Below, in pieces: positions 35,862-46,610 of a stretch of 64,000 nucleotides of DNA (the stretch's first letter is position 1; each line of letters opens with the position of its first letter). The position numbers and the translations under genes were made by a program. Below the pieces are notes generated by a model that had not been told where the DNA came from, ran no database searches, and was given only the letters and a program-made list of their open reading frames with translations. The stretch comes from Bryopsis sp. KO-2023 (taxonomy: Eukaryota; Chlorophyta; Ulvophyceae; Bryopsidales; Bryopsidaceae), in contig BSYQ01000005.1 of the NCBI GenBank assembly GCA_030272585.1, positions 3,472,001 to 3,536,000 on the forward strand, read 5' to 3'.

Positions 35862-37100
35862 CTATTGAATCGTGCATCCGCAAGACTCCCTTCCGAAATC
35901 GTCTTTCTCGTCAAACGACGCGTCATTCTGCCGGTCGTGTTCAGCAATGCGACCCAGGTCTACTTCAAACAAAGCAACGACTGGCTTATGATCAGAGTTC
36001 TTTATTGACGGGAGGCTGGTATATTGCTGGAGCGAAACCGTCCCAACATCGACGCCTTTGCCAGTTTTCCACAAAATCCTGTCTGTCCAAGACGGTATCC
36101 TGGACTTGGAGGATGTGTCGTAGGTGTCCGTATCCTTGTCGAATTTATACGTGGGCGGGAAAGTTATGTCGCCTTCGTTGAAGCCGACGAACGCCCTGCC
36201 ACGTTTCCGCTCTTTGCCGAGTTGATCGTTGGCGTGGAGCACCTCAAACATTCCCCCTTCGAGGACATGTTGCACAGCTCGTCGATTCCCGTTCACTCGA
36301 TAGTTCAGGTCCCCCATCCAAATCGTGACATGATGTTCGTCTGAAACATCCCTCCCTTTCATAGAAGATAGCATAGGCTTCAGGCGAGGATTGTTTTCGT
36401 GCGCTTCCGTTTCTCCAGCCCTTGGGGACAACACAGACTCGTCCGCTATTTGATTCCGCTTGCGTCCCTTACGAGGTGTTGGGATGAGATTTTGACGGCT
36501 TTCGAACAGCCCCCGTCGAATCCTGTTGTAATCATCGTTCCTTTCCTGCACCTTTCCATCGTGGGCAGCTAAATGGGAAGATATGAGCAAGACTTTCCGT
36601 CCTCCAGGGAACAGCAGGCTCGCGGCGACCCCACCTTTGTTTCCGACAATATTGCCCACACCTGTCGCAACCTTGGACATCCGCACACTTCGCAAGTACT
36701 GGGCGTGCTCTGACCGAACGAAAACGACAAGGTGAATCGCGGCGAGGTTCGACGATGCTATCTTTTGGTAGTTATCTCCCAAAGCTGCCGTCCAAGCCTT
36801 TTCCCAAGGGGACCAGAAGCCATTCTCTTGCGTTGCGATGACGTAGACGTCAGTATCGGATGTGGCAGTTCCATCCTTTCCTGAGTTTGTTGGGACTGCT
36901 GAGCAGCCCAACAACTCGTCTGGTATTGGATCAAGAAGCTGGGAGTTGATATTGAACGTCAGGCAGCGAAACTTGAGGAGGAAACGAGAATGGCGAACTC
37001 GGATGGCAGGAATCGACAGTGTCGACTCCTCTTGCTCCACTGATTTCCTATTCTCCGTTTCTCCCCATGTCCCGTGAATATTCACGACTTCTTCCATCAA
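35862..37100 (-). CDS. Type II-like inositol polyphosphate 5-phosphatase with CaaX tail
   Basis: These enzymes remove the 5-phosphate of inositol phosphates or phosphoinositides such as PI(4,5)P2. In the 412-codon frame the IPPc signatures are all present: FNINSQ near 50, TQENGFW near 90, SSHLAAH near 177, WMGDLNYRV at 261-269, PSWTDRILWK at 336-345 and NSDHKPVV at 368-375. The catalytic Asp, Asn and His of the endonuclease/exonuclease/phosphatase fold are therefore retained. The end, CGCTIQ, is a CaaX box, as in several 5-phosphatases, and implies prenylation and membrane anchoring (inference). The frame is one exon. Further 5' exons could exist upstream on this strand because the sequence before MMEEVV is unresolved. 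Confidence 0.9.
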   Translation of the reverse strand: MMEEVVNIHGTWGETENRKSVEQEESTLSIPAIRVRHSRFLLKFRCLTFNINSQLLDPIPDELLGCSAVPTNSGKDGTATSDTDVYVIATQENGFWSPWEKAWTAALGDNYQKIASSNLAAIHLVVFVRSEHAQYLRSVRMSKVATGVGNIVGNKGGVAASLLFPGGRKVLLISSHLAAHDGKVQERNDDYNRIRRGLFESRQNLIPTPRKGRKRNQIADESVLSPRAGETEAHENNPRLKPMLSSMKGRDVSDEHHVTIWMGDLNYRVNGNRRAVQHVLEGGMFEVLHANDQLGKERKRGRAFVGFNEGDITFPPTYKFDKDTDTYDTSSKSRIPSWTDRILWKTGKGVDVGTVSLQQYTSLPSIKNSDHKPVVALFEVDLGRIAEHDRQNDASFDEKDDFGRESCGCTIQ

Positions 37101-38403
37101 GAAGCTTCACGAGCGCCATGCGCCCATCGAATGTGATTGTGGAGTTGATACGTCAACCCAACTGTCATTGGTGCCTTGGGATCCCTGACTCGGTCAACTG
37201 GCAACCAAGGGACGGGAAGATCCGCGTGGTTTTCCCTCTGTGTTGACCGAAGCAGCCGTGAAAAGCGGATTGGTGTTAATCACGAACATCTCGACGGCTG
37301 GGTCAATACGACAAGGGTGTTTGTACGAAATGAGCATCGTCATCTCAAATGCAGGAAGGGTGGCTTTTGTCCTCTTGAAGGTTCATACAAACACCCCTTT
37401 TCGCCAGCCCAGTGTGCCCGCTGCGCTACATTTGAGAACAGACTTTGACCAGAGTGTTTCGGGACTGTAAAAAAAATCTTTACGTCGTCGAGCCTGTTCC
37501 AACGTCTAAGTAAAAAAACTGAGCGCGTCGATTATTTCGCTGCAAACGGCCCTTGTATCTACCTCCAGGATCATTTTGGAGGTGCATTGCACGTGCAAAA
37601 TCAGGTCGGGGTAAAACTTTAGGCGAGACGCGCGTTGAGAGGAACACAGACACCAGAGAAGAGTTCGAGCACGAAGGGCAAATAAGCATTTGAAACTTTG
37701 TTGCTCGAGAATCTTTGGCAATAGGATGTTGTACTTTTTGTTATTCCTTGCTTCCCAGCAAAGCTAACTCACAACGTTGTACCTGACGCGGGAGCATCCT
37801 CCGAATCTGACCCGATTTCCGCCGCCACGCTCCATTCTGCACTCGGCATTGCGGTCAACACGCTTTCTTCTGAACGCTCACGAAGCAGACCGCCATCGTG
37901 GCCATCACTTCTTCTACCGCTGAACAAATTCTCGAGATCGGTGCTTCCTTCCCTTGCTGACAGTGCCCCTGGCACCATGGTGCCAGATGACAGGTCGAGA
38001 GGTGGAATGCTTAGATTGCCCAGCGAGCGCATTTCTTTGGAGAACGCAATCGCCGATCTCCTGGCAGATTTGTGCCGCCCATTCAGGTCCCATGGATGAT
38101 CTTGGGTCAGCCCAATCTTTCTGTTCTTAGAGATGCGATCCCGCCTTGCTATCGAGGTTTGAAAATCAGGAACCTGCATATCGACAAGGCGGTGCCAATT
38201 TTCAACTGACGGAACGAAAACCACTCTTTGCAAGCTTCTCTTTCTCAGCATGTAATTTCTAATTTCTGTTTCTTTTGGTATGCACACCAAAGGAGTAAAT
38301 TTGAAAAAGAAGCTGGAAATTAATTAATAAGAGAAAGAGCCTGCGGTTGTGGATTTATGCATCGTTCTTTTTTGCGTCTAAAGCAAATCAGAAGGGATAC
38401 CCA
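37101..38403 (-). other. Possible 5' exons of the 5-phosphatase gene or a separate gene
   Basis: The minus strand holds a good exon-like frame from about 38264 to 37785 (RSLQRVVFVPSVENWHRL ... SVAAEIGSDSEDAPASG) that ends at a strong donor, gtgagt. A second candidate frame lies at about 37690-37560 (KFYPDLILHVQCTSKMILE). A plus-strand frame at 37240-37470 is also open. The phases were not reconciled with the IPPc exon, so membership is uncertain. No domain is recognised. Confidence 0.35.
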
Positions 38404-39087
38404 TCAAATAGTCCCCCCAGGACTCACACAGAAATTGAGTCGGCGTCCTCCATTCGTGACCTTACTCCCATGAGTCTGGGGCTGGGTGAGTTCTTGCACT
38501 TCTTTGTTTTGGAATTCTGCAAGCAATCTTTGTGTTTTCACTGCGGATTCGAAAGTGTGGCTTCGGCACCAGTCGAGGCGTACGAAGGAATCGTTGACTG
38601 CACGCTTGAGCTCCTTGGAGCCATTGCCCTGGGCGAAACCATTCCTGAAATGAGATCAACTTGACCATCACGACGTCCCTATCTCACTTCGTGGTTGCAA
38701 GAGGACCCAACTCAACATTTAAACCAGCAAATGCTACTTGCGACAGAATTCTTGCTTCTGATATTGCTCCACAGGCACCTTTCGCTTGTCCTCGTATTTC
38801 CTCAGGGTTGGGTTGTCCGCGTGGTCATCGTGCTTGACAATCGCTGGGAAAAAGCACGAAGTCGCGGCTCCGTAAGCTGCGTTTTTCAAACCTTGGTAAG
38901 AGCATGCGGCCAGTGGCTCCCTGGCACTCAAATCTGGCGACCCCAATGGCTTGTAAGGTTTCGCCACATCCGAGGCCCACCCACGTTTTTGTACATTTGC
39001 AACGCGAGCTGCAAGATCGTGGTCCAGTTTCGGCACGAAGCCCCGCCGCTCTTCGCGAAACGGGCGACCGAAATAACCAGCCGCCAT
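38404..39087 (-). CDS. Small two-exon protein of unknown function
   Basis: Exon 1 (39087-38738) encodes MAAGYFGRPFREERRGFVPK, then a segment ending QYQKQEFCRK. It joins exon 2 (38644-38404) in phase across an intron with a gtagca donor and a ttcag acceptor. Exon 2 begins NGFAQGNGSKELKRAVN and continues FVRLDWCRSHTFESAV and QRLLAEFQNKEVQ. The arginine-rich start and one mildly hydrophobic helix (LKNAAYGAATSCFFPAIV) resemble small mitochondrial inner-membrane or complex I accessory proteins, but this is only an impression. An upstream in-frame start near 39150, or splicing beyond the stop at a gtgagt donor near 38424, cannot be excluded. Confidence 0.5.
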
Positions 39088-40047
39088 AAAGACGCCATAA
39101 AGAAAGAATAAGCGTATCCACCCACATCCAGATATAGAATGGGTTGCTGCATCTTTCCGAGTTTTTCGAGGTCGCTGTGTCTGCGATGTTGCGTGAAAGA
39201 TAAGAGGTGCGACGTATGTGCAGAGCCGGCGCCAGCCTCGGGACCCAGGGTGTGCTGGTTCCGAGTTAACGTGTTGATCAAATCACGGTTGCATCTCCCC
39301 CCCCCACATGTCAAAGCCCTCCCAACAAATGAACGCAATGAGCTGCGGAACGTGTGCTGTGCGCCACACGTCTTATTCGATGCCCATCGAGCTCAGATGG
39401 CTGTGTTCCGTTTGTGTTCTGTCTCTAAACATTCGGTACACCCCTTCTCCATCAATACAAGCGCGGGAGCGCGTGTACGCAACGCTCCATCCCTCCCCCC
39501 CAGCAACAAAATCCACCTCCAGAATCGGTGAGTCACAATCCACACTCTGCTAAGTGGACTATTGTTGTCTCTGTCGTGAAAACGCGAAAGCAATATTACG
39601 GGGAGTACGCCACCGGTCCAAAGGCCTCGAGGCGAAAGTCTGGAAGCGGCCCCTCAAAATGATCGGTGGACACGCGACTGATGCCAAGATCAAATCTTAT
39701 TAATTTAAATTGCAAATTATATTTTGATGAAGCATTGTGCACCTTTTCTCATCGATCCTCATAATAGTACATTGTGAAAAACATTACAGAAGTACACATC
39801 AACAGCCCCTCCACAATGATGCGTTGACTGAGCACACATTTCTAAAGAGCTTGAGACCAGACCAAAAAAACTTCAAGACATGCAGTGGCAGCCAAAAAAC
39901 CTAGGAAATCAACAAAACCTACAGCCCATTTCACGTTGGCAAGCCACCCCATCAGAGAAAACACCTCGCACCCCCAAGTACACAAAATTTGCATTAAACT
40001 ACAAAATTGTCACAAACATGAGAACACTCAAAAAGACAAACCAAAAA
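39088..40047. other. Intergenic; 3' flank of the LRR gene
   Basis: Short frames on both strands without a domain. The part next to 40047 is AT-rich and probably the 3' UTR of the minus-strand LRR gene. Confidence 0.45.
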
Positions 40048-41274
40048 CTAAACCACATGCACATTCGCTCCCAGATTGTTCAGCTCTCCCAGCTTGTTGT
40101 TTTCTCGTTTGCATACCCAATGCAACGTGATGTCTTTGAGGCCGGCGATTTTTCGAATGCCCTCGACTTGTACATCCCTGAACCCAGTTGTTCCCACTTC
40201 CAAATGCTCGAGACTTTTCAAAGCACTGAGCTGCGCGATGCCTTCGTCCGTAACTTGATCGCACCGATTCAGACTCAACCTTTTCAGCATGGAAAACTGG
40301 GCCAATCGCCTAACCCCCTCATCGGTGATCCCTGTGCACCCCCCCAAATCCAACCATGTCAAAGCAGGCAGCGTCTTCAGCCCGGGAATACCTTCGTCAG
40401 TCATCTGACCTCCGAACGAGACGTCCAATCTCGTCAGATTCACCAAACTGGACAGCTTTTCCCAGGACGAGTTCGAGATGCCCTCTTTGTTGTTCAGGTC
40501 GAGAAACGTCAGACTGGTCATTTTTGCGATTTCGGTCATCCCCGGACTGTCTGAAACATTGCAGGATCCCAACCGAAGCGACTCGATGTTCTTGTGGTGG
40601 TCGAGAATGTAGGACATCCCCGAGTCTGACACCAGCGTTTTCGACAGGTTCAGGTACGTGAGTTTCGACAGAGATCCCAGCTTGTACAGCCCCGAATTGG
40701 TGATTTCCTCGCACATCTCCAGCTCGAGGTGTCGCAAATTCACAAGATTGGCCAAGTCAGACATGGAGGAATCCGTGACTTTCTCTTCGTGGTCTGCCTC
40801 CTCGTCCCAGAGCGATATCCCCACATAAGGGGAAAGGTCCAGATGAGTCAGCGAAATGATCCTCCCAATGCCAGCGACCCCTGCATCCGAGAGCTGCCGA
40901 CACCCCCTCAAATCCAGTCTTTTCAGATTTGGAAATGCACCAGCGAATGCTACCATCGCACTGTTGTTGATGAGATCGCATTTGGTCAGGATGAGAGTGG
41001 CTATCAGCCCAGATTGGCTCGACACCCCCAAAACACCTTTCTTGGAAATAGATTCGCAGCCTGTCAAATCGATGTCCACGAGACCTGGTAGCTTCTTCAG
41101 TTGAACGATTTGAGAATCTTTCGGGGACCAGTTGGTGTGGTCCATTTCGTTGCCTAGGTCTATTTTTATCGATGTCAGACTGGAAAACTGAGCAGCGAGC
41201 TTCGATATTCCTCCGGATCGAAAATGTTCGAAAGTGAGCGACATCTCTTGAACGGATGGGTCTCCATTCTGCAA
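40048..41274 (-). CDS. Leucine-rich-repeat protein, AMN1/FBXL type
   Basis: A single large exon of 408 codons made of about twelve leucine-rich repeats of the cysteine-containing type. Examples are LVDIDLTGCESISKKG, LKRLDLRGCRQLSDAG, LTWLDLGGCTGITDEG and LKRLSLNRCDQVTDEG. This type is typical of F-box/LRR (FBXL) substrate receptors and of AMN1, which work in ubiquitin ligation or mitotic exit. The frame opens just after an acceptor (cttgcag then AATGG), so a 5' exon is expected. A good candidate is 41801-41705 (EPDVLFERIFTWVAFLL ... SHPR, then gtaagc), whose start loosely recalls an F-box helix. The F-box itself is not convincingly visible. The protein ends NLGANVHVV. Confidence 0.88.
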   Translation of the reverse strand: MQNGDPSVQEMSLTFEHFRSGGISKLAAQFSSLTSIKIDLGNEMDHTNWSPKDSQIVQLKKLPGLVDIDLTGCESISKKGVLGVSSQSGLIATLILTKCDLINNSAMVAFAGAFPNLKRLDLRGCRQLSDAGVAGIGRIISLTHLDLSPYVGISLWDEEADHEEKVTDSSMSDLANLVNLRHLELEMCEEITNSGLYKLGSLSKLTYLNLSKTLVSDSGMSYILDHHKNIESLRLGSCNVSDSPGMTEIAKMTSLTFLDLNNKEGISNSSWEKLSSLVNLTRLDVSFGGQMTDEGIPGLKTLPALTWLDLGGCTGITDEGVRRLAQFSMLKRLSLNRCDQVTDEGIAQLSALKSLEHLEVGTTGFRDVQVEGIRKIAGLKDITLHWVCKRENNKLGELNNLGANVHVV

Positions 41275-41801
41275 GAATGTCGAAAGATTTTACTCCAGAA
41301 TTAAACATTAGTTTGGTCGAGAATTTCTCCCCCCTCACCACCACTGTCTGTGGCTTCAAGATGCAGAACCATACGTTTTGGCGTATGGGTTTGGCAATGC
41401 AGAAAAAAAACGCTCAAGGAAAAGGAGTCACATTCTTTTTTGGGGGGCAAGCAAGAACAGGATTCTGAAAAACCTATCAAGTATGAGGAAATCCTAACGC
41501 ACCAGAGGAAAACCAGGACATGGCGTTCTAAACACATTTAACAACACCATGTGAATGGAGGACCTGCTGTTAGTGTTTTCAAGTATTTTTTTGTTTGGTG
41601 TTAGTTTTTCAGTATTTTTTTTTTTGAGGGGGGGCTCCGAGATTTTCTTTTCTTCCCAAAAGCATCTTGGAATCTGATTTAAATGTGGGTGTGGGTGAGC
41701 TTACCTCGGGTGGCTGCCTTGCCACCACATCAGTCTGTCTGCCTGAGCCGCCTTTAGAAGAAAAGCAACCCATGTGAATATTCTTTCAAAGAGCACGTCC
41801 G

Positions 41802-42804
41802 GCTCTGTGAAAAGAAAGGACATGCATATATCAAACAGACGGAAAAAGACAAAAAAAATGATGCACATTTTGCTCAACATCAGAATGACATTCACATAAG
41901 CAGTAATGGACAAGGGGTGTCTGAATTTCATTATTATTATTATTTTATTGGAAGCGATTGGGGAGAGGGAGGAGGGCGAATCCAAAGGGGGTGCATTTGT
42001 GAAATGATTTTTGAACGTTGGGAAGATTTCTCGGTTTCCGAGGAGGATCTTCGTGTCGGCTGTTTCGAATTTGTGCGTCAGCATATACATATACTTCCGC
42101 TTTCTTTCCTACAACACGAAAACCAGGATAACGCGGCACCTAACCGCTTCAAGACCTCCCCCGAAAGTGCCTTTCTTTTCAGTTCCGTTTCATAGTTTTC
42201 AACAGCCGCGCGACCTTCGTCTCTATTCCCTTGGTCACAGATTGGCGCAAAATAGAGACAAAAAAGCCGGAAGAGTGACAGAAGAAAACGCCAACAGCGA
42301 TCTCGCAGGTTGGTCACGAACGAGGTTTTACCTCGAAAGCGGATCTCGTTTTGCGATGCTATATGTTCCCTGGTCGCGCAGCCGCGTTGGAGCGGTACGG
42401 CCTCGAAACGAAAGCGACTAGGATAGTTCTGCAGCGGAAGCAGAGAGTCGCGCCAAGACGATAGCGTCGAGTGTTCGTTTCCGCCAGCATTGCGTAGACC
42501 CCTTTCCTTTTTTTTCACTCTTCTCGACGAAAAGGCGAGTTTGCGTGGCGTCCCGCCGTTCTCACATTTACAGCGTCACTGGCCGCCTGTTTTCGCCTGG
42601 CTGACTACCAATGCTGTGGGTGTGACCAAAAAGAGTGAGGACCCCTGCAACTGGAACTGCAGGGAAGCCCCAGTCGCTCTGCAGAAAACAGAACCGTTTT
42701 ACGAGAAGTGTGGTTTTCGTCCAGTTAATTTTGGAACGCTGCCGACGGTCCATAGCATCGTCCTGAGTCGAAAAGGTGTTTTCTTGTTCGAGGGGTGAGC
42801 AAAA
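41802..42804. other. Divergent intergenic region between LRR gene and thioredoxin gene
   Basis: A G+C-richer stretch at about 42200-42800 with open but domain-free frames on both strands, upstream of both genes. It probably contains the promoters and first non-coding or short exons of the LRR gene (minus) and the thioredoxin gene (plus). Confidence 0.4.
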
Positions 42805-43965
42805 ATGACGGGCGAAGTCGCTAAGGTGTCCAACAATTCGGAGTGGAAGAAACGGGTTCTGGAGAAAGGGACGCGGTCTCCGAGGGTGGTGGTGGATTTC
42901 TTCGCGTCGTGGTGCCCCCCTTGTCGCCAAATCTCGCCAATCTTCGAGAATCTCAGCAAGACGTACACGAACGTGAAGTTCCTAAAGATCGACGTGGAGG
43001 AAAACAAAGCCGTGGCGACCAAATGCGGAATACAGGTTCGTTTCGACGGGCCATCTCGATGTGTAACCTTGCTTTCAACTGTCGGGGGTTGGGTATAAAT
43101 CGACCACCTCCCTGTTTTGAGTGTCGAACGTCTGGAAATAAAACGAACAAAAGGGCGACGTTGAAGATACGCAAAACAGAATCGTGAAGAGGGGAAATAT
43201 GCGCTCGCAGAGTGTTTTTGGATCGAAGGGGGGTGTCGCATATTTTATCTTTCCACATGTAGAAAAGCCACCATTATTGATATCATATATTCAAGATGGA
43301 AATTCATTCAACAATCAGCACCTGTGCATTTTTTTTCAATTTCACTGGCCCCAAAGTGGCCATAAATTTGCCCATTTCATCCAGTTGTGGTCCTTTTGTG
43401 GCCCCAAAATTTTCCATTCTAGTTTTTTTGGGGGGGCACAATGGGCGAAAACGGCCACAATGGGCCACAATGGGCCACAATGGGCCACAATGGGCCACAA
43501 AAAAATACACTGATCAGCACACCCTCTCAGGCCAAAAAAAGACCCAGCTGACTCGATGAGCAGCCTTTTCTGGCTGAGAAAAAAAAAGTTTTTCTCTTGA
43601 GACGTTAAATTTGGAAAAGGAAGGAAAACGATCTGTGTCTTTCTCATCAAATTAATATATCAATAGAAAAAAATAATTAACTAACTGGTTTTTTTTTAAA
43701 CGAACAAATGGAAGGGAAAGACGTGATGAATCTGATTTTGAATTTGTTTTCTTTTTTGGTCCAGTCGATGCCAACTTTTCAGTTCTATTTCGAGGGTGAC
43801 ATGATCAACACCCTGATGGGGGCGGACAAGGAGAAGCTGGAATTTCTCATCAAGGAATTGGCTTCCAAAGAAACTCAGGAGCCCAGTCCGGAGGAAGGCG
43901 GGGATGCCGACGCTGCAGAAAAAAAAGGGGTCCGAGAATTCTTCAAGAGGATGTTCAAGAAGTGA
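42805..43965 (+). CDS. Thioredoxin with WCPPC active site and basic C-terminal tail
   Basis: Two exons (42805-43035 and 43765-43965) join in phase to give 143 residues. The first holds the fold start VVVDFFASWCPPCRQISP and KFLKIDVEENKAVATKCGI. The second carries the cis-proline loop MPTFQFYFEGD and the last helix LEFLIKELAS. The usual thioredoxin length is about 105, so roughly 35 residues are added: an acidic linker (EPSPEEGGDADAAEKK) and a basic amphipathic end (VREFFKRMFKK). The active site is WCPPC rather than WCGPC; a proline at this position alters redox potential in known relatives. No targeting peptide is seen, so a cytosolic location is inferred. A 10-bp tandem repeat sits in the intron. 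Confidence 0.92.
43453..43500. repeat. 10-bp tandem repeat in thioredoxin intron
   Basis: Unit GGCCACAATG repeated almost five times without change; related degenerate units (GGCCATAAAT, GTGGCCCC) occur in the preceding 120 bp. Confidence 0.9.
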
Positions 43966-45853
43966 GCAGGGAGGATAAAATGAAAAAAAACAAAAAAAAC
44001 AAGAAAAAGTGAAAACGGAGGCGGAGGGGGGATGCACTATTTGACAACTATGCCAAATCGAAACGCAGAGATATATATGTGTGTCTGTCTGTCTGTCTGT
44101 GTGGAGCGATTTTGGCCTCATGGGGGGTCGATCCAGCGAGCAAGGGGAAAGAAAATAGAGGGGGGGGGGAAGAAAAACAAGAGAGAATTTAGCAAAAAGA
44201 ATGCATGTTTGAATATGCTTTTTTTAAGTCTCACGGGCACCCTTTTTTGGGTTCGACAGCATTGGCATTTTTTGTTCATGCAGTTTTTGTGTTTTTTCCA
44301 ACTTTTTGAGAATATTTCAGAGATCGCTTGAGGAGGGGCCCGGCGTATTTTTTTTTTTTGGAAAAAAGTACTTGTGCACTGAGGCTGTTTTTTCTCGTGT
44401 AGGCATTTATGTATTTTGGGAGGTGTTGTGGGGATCGGGGGGGTCGAAGTCTGGTTTAACCCAAAGCAAAAGGAAAAAAAAAGGAAAAAAAAGGGGGGGG
44501 GAGCATGGAGGGACACTGAGATTGCTTCTCAGATACATATCCTTGTTAAAATCGCAGGTCATAGAAAAAGCATAGCATCTGTGTGGAATCGTTGGTGAAT
44601 GGCTGGAACACTGTACAGGGGTTTATATTACTTTTAGTAGTCTTTTTTGTTTTGTATATATATTTTAATTCCAACAGTTTTTGGCAGAAATATTCGTCAG
44701 GCTGGGATTGCCATACAGCCAGCCACCCAAACGGTTTCTGCTTATGTCACCAGTCGGACCTCCAGCGCCCCTCGCCCCTCACACTTGCTGTTGATTCCAA
44801 AATGCCATAAACTTTGGCATCACCTCAGGCGGTGCCATCGCCATCTCTCTCGTTCTGTTCAAGGAGCATGCACGATCTGCATGAGCGGAGGTCCAGCATC
44901 GAAAAAAAGTTCAAGAAAATCAAAAAAATGGATCGATCTCAATCGGGATTTCAACAAAATATTGAGCTGCTGAGTGTCGATGTTACATGGTAGAGTTTTT
45001 GCGAAAAGATTGAGGAAAACTGCAGGAATGGTGAAATCATTTCCGTCTTCTTTTCTGATCCTGACAATTTTTTTTGCTACCTCTTGCACGAACTGAGGCC
45101 ATACCACAGTCCACTTCGAAATATGAAACGAACTCTACGAAACAATGAAACACACCCCTCATGAGGGTGATCACTGTGGGGATGAGCGTAAAATCAAAGC
45201 CACACTTTAATTGGTTTCCTGGGTTCTCGGTGGAGGTGACTGGGTTTTTATCTGGAGGTGACTGGATGATGGATTCGCTGGCCAGAATATGGCGGCTGCT
45301 TGTGATGTTGGTTTTTCATTTAAAGGAAAGAACATTTCAAGGTGGTGGGCAAGGTATGGAGTCCCATGCCATCAGACCATTCCATCCTTGTTGCTGCTTA
45401 CCCTGGACTCGGTTATCACTTAATGGGAAATCCTTGAGCACACCCAGCTATCAATCCAGGATGGGCTCATTTCGCCTATGAACTCATTTCATACCTGTGC
45501 CAAGAGAACCTGTTTTGTTCCACCCCAAATGTGCGCAGAGAATCGTTCAATTTCAGCTTGCTTTCCCTCAGTTTAAACAATCCTCTTTGTTGTCCCAATT
45601 GTGACTATTTTGAGTTCCTTGCCCACAGTCTCCAGTGAAACTGTCAACTGACTGATGCGGCAGGAGGCTCGCCATGGCGAGGGTCAGTCATGGGAAGAGT
45701 GTAACGGGAAGGATATGTGAAGCAGTACACTGTACCACACAACCACACATATTCTTGCCGACAAAACAGGCTGCGTGCACGGAAATATCCGAAAGGATCA
45801 AACGTTTCGGAGCCTTTCTTCTGCTTCGAGTTTTCTGCGCCCTGGCGATCAAA
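43966..45853. other. Intergenic between thioredoxin gene and small coiled-coil gene
   Basis: Low-complexity G- and T-rich DNA to about 44650. After that lies a more balanced stretch in which short frames on both strands (for example plus 44870-45000, IEKKFKKIKKMDRSQ) look mildly protein-like but lack a family or a complete gene structure. A (TCTG)n run lies at about 44084-44101. Confidence 0.4.
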
Positions 45854-46610
45854 ATGCCCTACCCTCCACTCAGTAAGTTGCTGGAGACCCGTTCCGCTGG
45901 TTGCGTTTGGCCCAACGTGTCGAAATATGTGTTCGAACGAAACGAACGGAAAAAGATTTGAATGATTCGTCGTTTGTTTGTTTGCCCTCGCAGACCCTGG
46001 AGCAGAAGCGTGCTTGCTGAGGCACGAAATAAAGGCGCTCCAAACTAGATTCAACCGTCTTCAATCGGAATTTTCTTCGATGGGGACGCTCGTGGACGCC
46101 TTTTCCCAGCGCGTCGAGAGGTTCCTCCGCGCCCGGCCACTTCCTTCGCCCAAAAAGAAGAAAACCCCCTCTAGGATCCGAGTCTGGCTGTCGGTGTTGT
46201 GCTGCATGCCAGTACCAGAGGGGGAGGACGACGACGGGACAGATTGGCTGCTCGGAACCCAGGAGCAGAGGTAATTTCCTTGGAGACTCATACAGTCGTG
46301 CAAGCTGTTCGATATTTCTGTTGGTTCACTCGAAGGCGACGCTCTGCCGTTCCCTTCTGGGAATGACTCGCCTTACACTGTGCACTATGCTTGCTTTTGT
46401 TAAGTGTGACTGCGAAGGGGATGTGGGGGATTCAGTTTCTGGCGAGCTATTTCGTTGTTGTTGTTGATACGTGTTTCGACCTTCGTGTTTGGACTGTACA
46501 GGGCCGCTGCCCCCCCATCTTTCGCGTCTTCGGCCAGCTCCCAGGCTGCCGAAGTTCCTTTCACCAGCGGCGGCTCCTTTCCACCAGCAGCGGCTCCTTC
46601 AGACATCTGA
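45854..46610 (+). CDS. Small three-exon coiled-coil protein, unknown function
   Basis: Exon 1 is only 19 nt (45854-45872, MPYPPL plus one base). Exon 2 is 45994-46270 and exon 3 is 46502-46610. All phases agree and give a 134-residue protein. Exon 2 has a helical heptad region (LRHEIKALQTRFNRLQSEF, VDAFSQRVERFLRA), then a basic patch (PSPKKKKTPSRIRVW) and an acidic stretch. Exon 3 is Ala/Pro/Ser-rich and ends AAAPSDI. No domain is recognised. The tiny first exon rests on a good gtaag donor and a ctcgcag acceptor. Confidence 0.55.

Noticed and set aside
37240-37470. Plus-strand frame resembling a beta-sandwich domain (LVLITNISTAGSIRQG)
   Set aside because: No gene structure supports it on the plus strand, and flanking coding evidence is on the minus strand; left unassigned.
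44859-45107. Minus-strand 82-codon frame (MVWPQFVQEVAKKIV...)
   Set aside because: Mildly protein-like, but no neighbouring exons, promoter context or family match; not strong enough to list as a gene.
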